Made by a program: the position numbers and the translations under genes | Notes under the pieces: generated by a model | What the model was told of the DNA's origin: nothing | Databases searched by the model: none | The model's input: the letters and a program-made list of their open reading frames with translations, nothing else | In this document: positions 60,242 through 64,000 of the stretch, piece after piece | Layout: every line of letters begins with the position of its first letter | Position numbering within the stretch: the first letter of the stretch is position 1 | DNA from: Medicago truncatula | Taxonomy: Eukaryota; Streptophyta; Magnoliopsida; Fabales; Fabaceae | Direction of reading: 5' to 3' | DNA length: 64,000 nt | NCBI RefSeq assembly: GCF_003473485.1 | Contig: NC_053042.1 | Coordinates: 50,555,762-50,619,761 of the forward strand

Positions 60242-63060
60242 AGTGAAAGAAGAAGAAAATTTGAAAACCCTAATTTGATTTGAAATCAGAGAGAGATTGA
60301 AGAGAGAGTGAAAAATGAAAGAGTAAAGGTGGTGGCGAAATGAGAAAGAGAAAAGATAGATAGAAGACAACGAAGGTGATGACGTGGATTGAAGAATGGG
60401 AGACACGTGTTAGGGTTATGAATAAAGGTAGTTGAGGGGCGGTGCTAAAATGCGCAGGGTATGCGTATGAGTGTATGTAAATGAAATCTAACGTGCATAG
60501 GATAAGATAAGATCATAGTACTAAACAGTTAAAAATCGTTAATTATGCTCAGATTAGACTATTACGATCATCATTTCTTTATTTAAAAGCAAAAGAAGAA
60601 GAAAAACACCTACTACACTACTATTAGATTTTTATATGACAGTGCAAATAACAGTGTTGGATATTTGGATTTTTCACACAAAACAACCTTTCTTTATATA
60701 TCAAATTATCAATCACTCCACTCAAAATGGATCTGTCATTTGTGTTCTGTTCTTTCTTTTTCTGGTAGAAATCATTTGTGTCATTCTCTTAATATTAACT
60801 TTAACTACTATACACTTGTTCATATTTTAAAAATGCTATACTATATAATATGCATGCATTTCCTTGATATATGACTCAGGAGGACCAAACTGATGCGACT
60901 TTTACCAACCTTACTCAAAGATACCAGGTGACAAAATTATTTTAATTTAATTATTATATTTTTATTTTCCTACAATGTATTGTGAAGTTCTTAAAAAAAA
61001 ATTGTTCACACCAACCCTATCCTCTATATTTAAATAAAGTTATATATAGACTACAACTAGTCGAGTTAGGTGAACTTATATAAGACTAAAGCTTTTAAAA
61101 ATTTTGTTTTTTTGAATAAGGATGAGAATAGATCATGCCGATCGATAAAAAACCCTAGTTTATGATATCTCAAGGTCAATCAAGATTTAGTATAGAAGGC
61201 TAAATTCATTAGAAGCTTAGTTAACTAAAATGGACAGACTACGGGTCATAAAAAAAAAACTAAAGATTTAACTATGAGTCATAAAAAAAAACTATTGAGT
61301 CTATGAGGGCAGTCTAGTTAAATAAATATAAATAATATTGTTGTTACTATATTAAATTTAGTACTTTAAATTATATTTTGAATGCAAGGTATCCCAACAC
61401 ATTACGTGATGTGAGTACCAACTTCAATAACTTAACTTATTGGCATATATTAATTTTTTGTATATTTAAATATATTAGTTAGAATTTAAATATGATATCA
61501 TATATATATATATAACTTATTGTTCGACCAAATGCAAAACCTTTCTTATGCTAGCCATAAAATGTCCAATATAGTTAACAGTGACAAGTTTTTGTCGGAC
61601 TATATATATTAGATGCATAAGATATGGATTCTTGCCTCTCAACTATATCCAGCTCCAGTTACAAAAAGTATGAATTAGACAACAAGAAAATATTCCTATG
61701 TCAGTTGCAAATTAGTAGCTTATGCAAGTATATACCGACAAAATTAAAGCATAAATATATGAGTACGTCTATTATGCACAAGCAATATAAATTTGGAACA
61801 CTAATAATCACATTATAAATTTAATTTAATGGTGATATTTTTTTATCTGATGATATAAACTATAGTTTAGTTTATGTGTGATGCAAGATTTTTCTCAATC
61901 ATACTATACATACACTATAGAATCTATCTATCAAATATCAATACCATTAAAGTAGTAAACAAAAGCATGTTACTCCATGCAAGATTATTGTTGGAACTAG
62001 TATAATGTACTAAGATTGTGATGTATATCGTGCGTTGCGTATGCAAGAATGTTAGTAGTATAATTGTGTGTACACAAGGATGGAACTTTCCCAGAAATCG
62101 AAGCTAGATCAGGAAGAAGATGAAAGTGGTGGGTCAACTGACAAGAGTGTTGAGCACCACATGGGAAGCGTCAGATAAAGCTAGTAAAGAGAGAACGAGG
62201 AAGGAGGTGTAGTAGTAATCTCTCAATTCTAATTTTAAATAAATAAAGAGTTAAAAACAAACAAAAAAAACCATACACATACCGAACAGAATGTGTTTGG
62301 TTTGAGTGGAGGGTGCAGTACCTGCCACTGCAGAAAGACACAAGCACGCGTACAAATGCACTATTCAGATTTGAGGATAAGGTATAATTCACCATTGGCT
62401 TGGCTTTCTTGGACTTAGATCTACTATGTTTTTAATAGTGGTTTTGATTATTTAAAAACTCGTCATCTTCACTCTTCAAATATAGTATAGTTGTTATTAT
62501 TTGAATGAAGAAAAAAAATCTCAAATTAAAAACTCGCATTATATTTAGGGGTGTTCACATACCGGTTTAATTCTGTTTTGAGAGAATTTATCGGTCAAAC
62601 CGATAAAAATGCACTATTTAAAAAATCAAAAGTATCAATTTTTTTGTACTAAGGATGTGTATTTATTACTTTTACATATATTCAATTTGTATTTTTAAGA
62701 GAATATTTTCTTTTATAGTTTCCTTAAACAATATCTTTATGACATTTTCCATAAAAATAAAAATAAACCTTATGACTTATATAGAGATTGGTTTGGATTT
62801 ACACGTTTTTAGGATAAAGTCCAAACCAAACTGATAAACAATGGATTAATTTAATTCGAAGTGATCTAGCACATTAAAAACAACGTACAAACTTATATGA
62901 GAATTTTTATCAAATTAATTTTAATTTTTTTTAAAAAAGAGTCATATTATTAATAGAAAAAAATGCTAACAAGTATATTTAGCATATTGTTTAAAAAAGA
63001 AAAAAATTAACTTTTGCACATAAAGTAGTGTGATTATAACTATGCCAAGTGTTTGACACT
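60242..63060. other. Upstream of FRL4-like gene and AT-rich intergenic DNA
   Basis: No supported gene. At 60870-60929 a short frame starting ATGACTCAGGAGG encodes 19 residues (MTQEDQTDATFTNLTQRYQ) and runs into a GTGACA that could be a donor, but no partner exon is visible. Several (TA) runs, for example about 61500-61514. Confidence 0.35.
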
Positions 63061-63069
63061 TATTTTTAA

Positions 63070-63570
63070 GGGATAAATATGTTTTTGGTCCCTATAAATA
63101 TATCAACTTTTCGTTTTAGTCCCTCCAAAATTTTCCTTCAATTTTTAGTCCCTATAAAATTTTCAATCACTACTTTTGGTCCCTATTTTTAATTAAATTT
63201 TTGTATTTTTCAATGAAATTGTGCAGAAATTTCTGGAATATTGTAAAAATCACTCCCCAAAAAAATTAGAAATTTTTTAACAAAAAATAAATTAAATATG
63301 AATTTTTTACCGCAAAAAATATAAAAATTCATATTTAATTCATGTTTTGGTAAAAAATTCTAATTTTTTTAGGGAGAGATGCTTATAATATTATACATTT
63401 TTCTGCAAAATTTTATTTAAAAATATGAATTATACATATGAGTTTACTTTAAACGAGGGACTAAAAGTAAAGATTGAAAATTTTATAGGGACTAAAAGTT
63501 GAAGGAAATTTTTAGAGGGACTAAAATGAAAAATTGGTATATTTATAGGGATCAAAAACATATTTAACCC
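63070..63570. mobile_element. GGGTTAAATATG Mutator-type MITE, copy C
   Basis: 501 bp, starts GGGATAAATATG and ends CATATTTAACCC. Perfect 9-bp duplication TATTTTTAA at 63061-63069 and 63571-63579. Confidence 0.92.
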
Positions 63571-63593
63571 TATTTTTAATACAAATTATTCTT

Positions 63594-64000
63594 GGATTAA
63601 ATATGTTTTTGGTCCCTATAAATATATCAACTTTTCGTTTTAGTCCCTCTAAAATTTCCCTTCAACTTTTAGTCCCTATAAAATTTTCAATTTTACTTTT
63701 GGTCCCAATTTTTAAGTGAATTTTTGTATAATTTAATGAAATTGTGCAGAAAGGTATGGAATATTGTAAAAATCACTCCCAAAGAAAATTAGAATTTTTT
63801 AACAAAACATGAATTAAATATGAATTTTTTATATAAAAATTCATACTTGATTCATGTTTTGGTAAAAAAATTCAAAATATTTTTGGGAGAGATCCTTATA
63901 ATATTATACATTATCTTAAAAATATGAATTCTACATGAGTTTACTTCAAACGAGGGACCAAAATTAAAAATTAAAAATTTTATAGGGACTAAAAGATGAA
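63594..64000. mobile_element. GGGTTAAATATG Mutator-type MITE, copy D (cut by window end)
   Basis: Begins GGATTAAATATGTTTTTGGT only 23 bases after copy C ends. Both arms are partly visible, but the right terminus lies beyond the window. Confidence 0.88.

Overview
The window is plant nuclear DNA: AT-rich intergenic sequence, spliced genes with GT/AG introns, and plant-only families (PPR-DYW, FRIGIDA-like, OVATE, CYP76, seed LEA). The gene set and a ~500-bp MITE beginning GGGTTAAATATG-TTTTTGGTCC point to a legume, most likely Medicago or a close relative. That assignment is inference from recognised sequences, not a search result.

Genes, left to right. (1) An OBERON-like PHD-finger/coiled-coil gene on minus, 4 exons (8495-11225). 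(2) A two-exon seed-maturation LEA protein on plus (16725-17617). (3) An intronless OVATE-family repressor on plus (29315-29992). (4) The mitochondrial PPR-DYW editing factor LOI1/MEF11 on plus (36565-38879). (5) Two tandem CYP76-type cytochrome P450s on plus (42318-43943 and 49180-50813). (6) A cytosolic O-acetylserine(thiol)lyase on minus, 10 exons (51974-54455). (7) A FRIGIDA-like 4 protein on minus, 3 exons (57999-60241). The genes do not form one pathway; only the P450 pair is a local family expansion.

The first 36 kb is repeat-dominated. 1-5.5 kb holds a SINE-like sequence, a LINE RNase H remnant and a complete non-autonomous LTR retrotransposon (753-bp LTRs, CCATG target duplication). 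6.4-8.1 kb is an inverted, decayed copy of LOI1, including its intron and the DYW end. 14.6-16.1 kb is a broken second copy of the 3' end of the OBERON-like gene, split by a 968-bp Pack-MULE that carries a DUF506 gene fragment. 18-36 kb contains LINE remnants, SINEs and several MITE families.

The main theme is Mutator-type (9-bp target duplication) TIR elements. At least five sequence families are present, and for many copies I could read the 9-bp duplication directly. In one case (39.76-41.32 kb) the window also holds the unoccupied paralogous site. Several foldback elements share TTAA-centred palindromes. Large stretches (11.96-14.64, 19.76-21.7, 45.3-48.1, 60.3-63.0 kb) show no gene that I can support.
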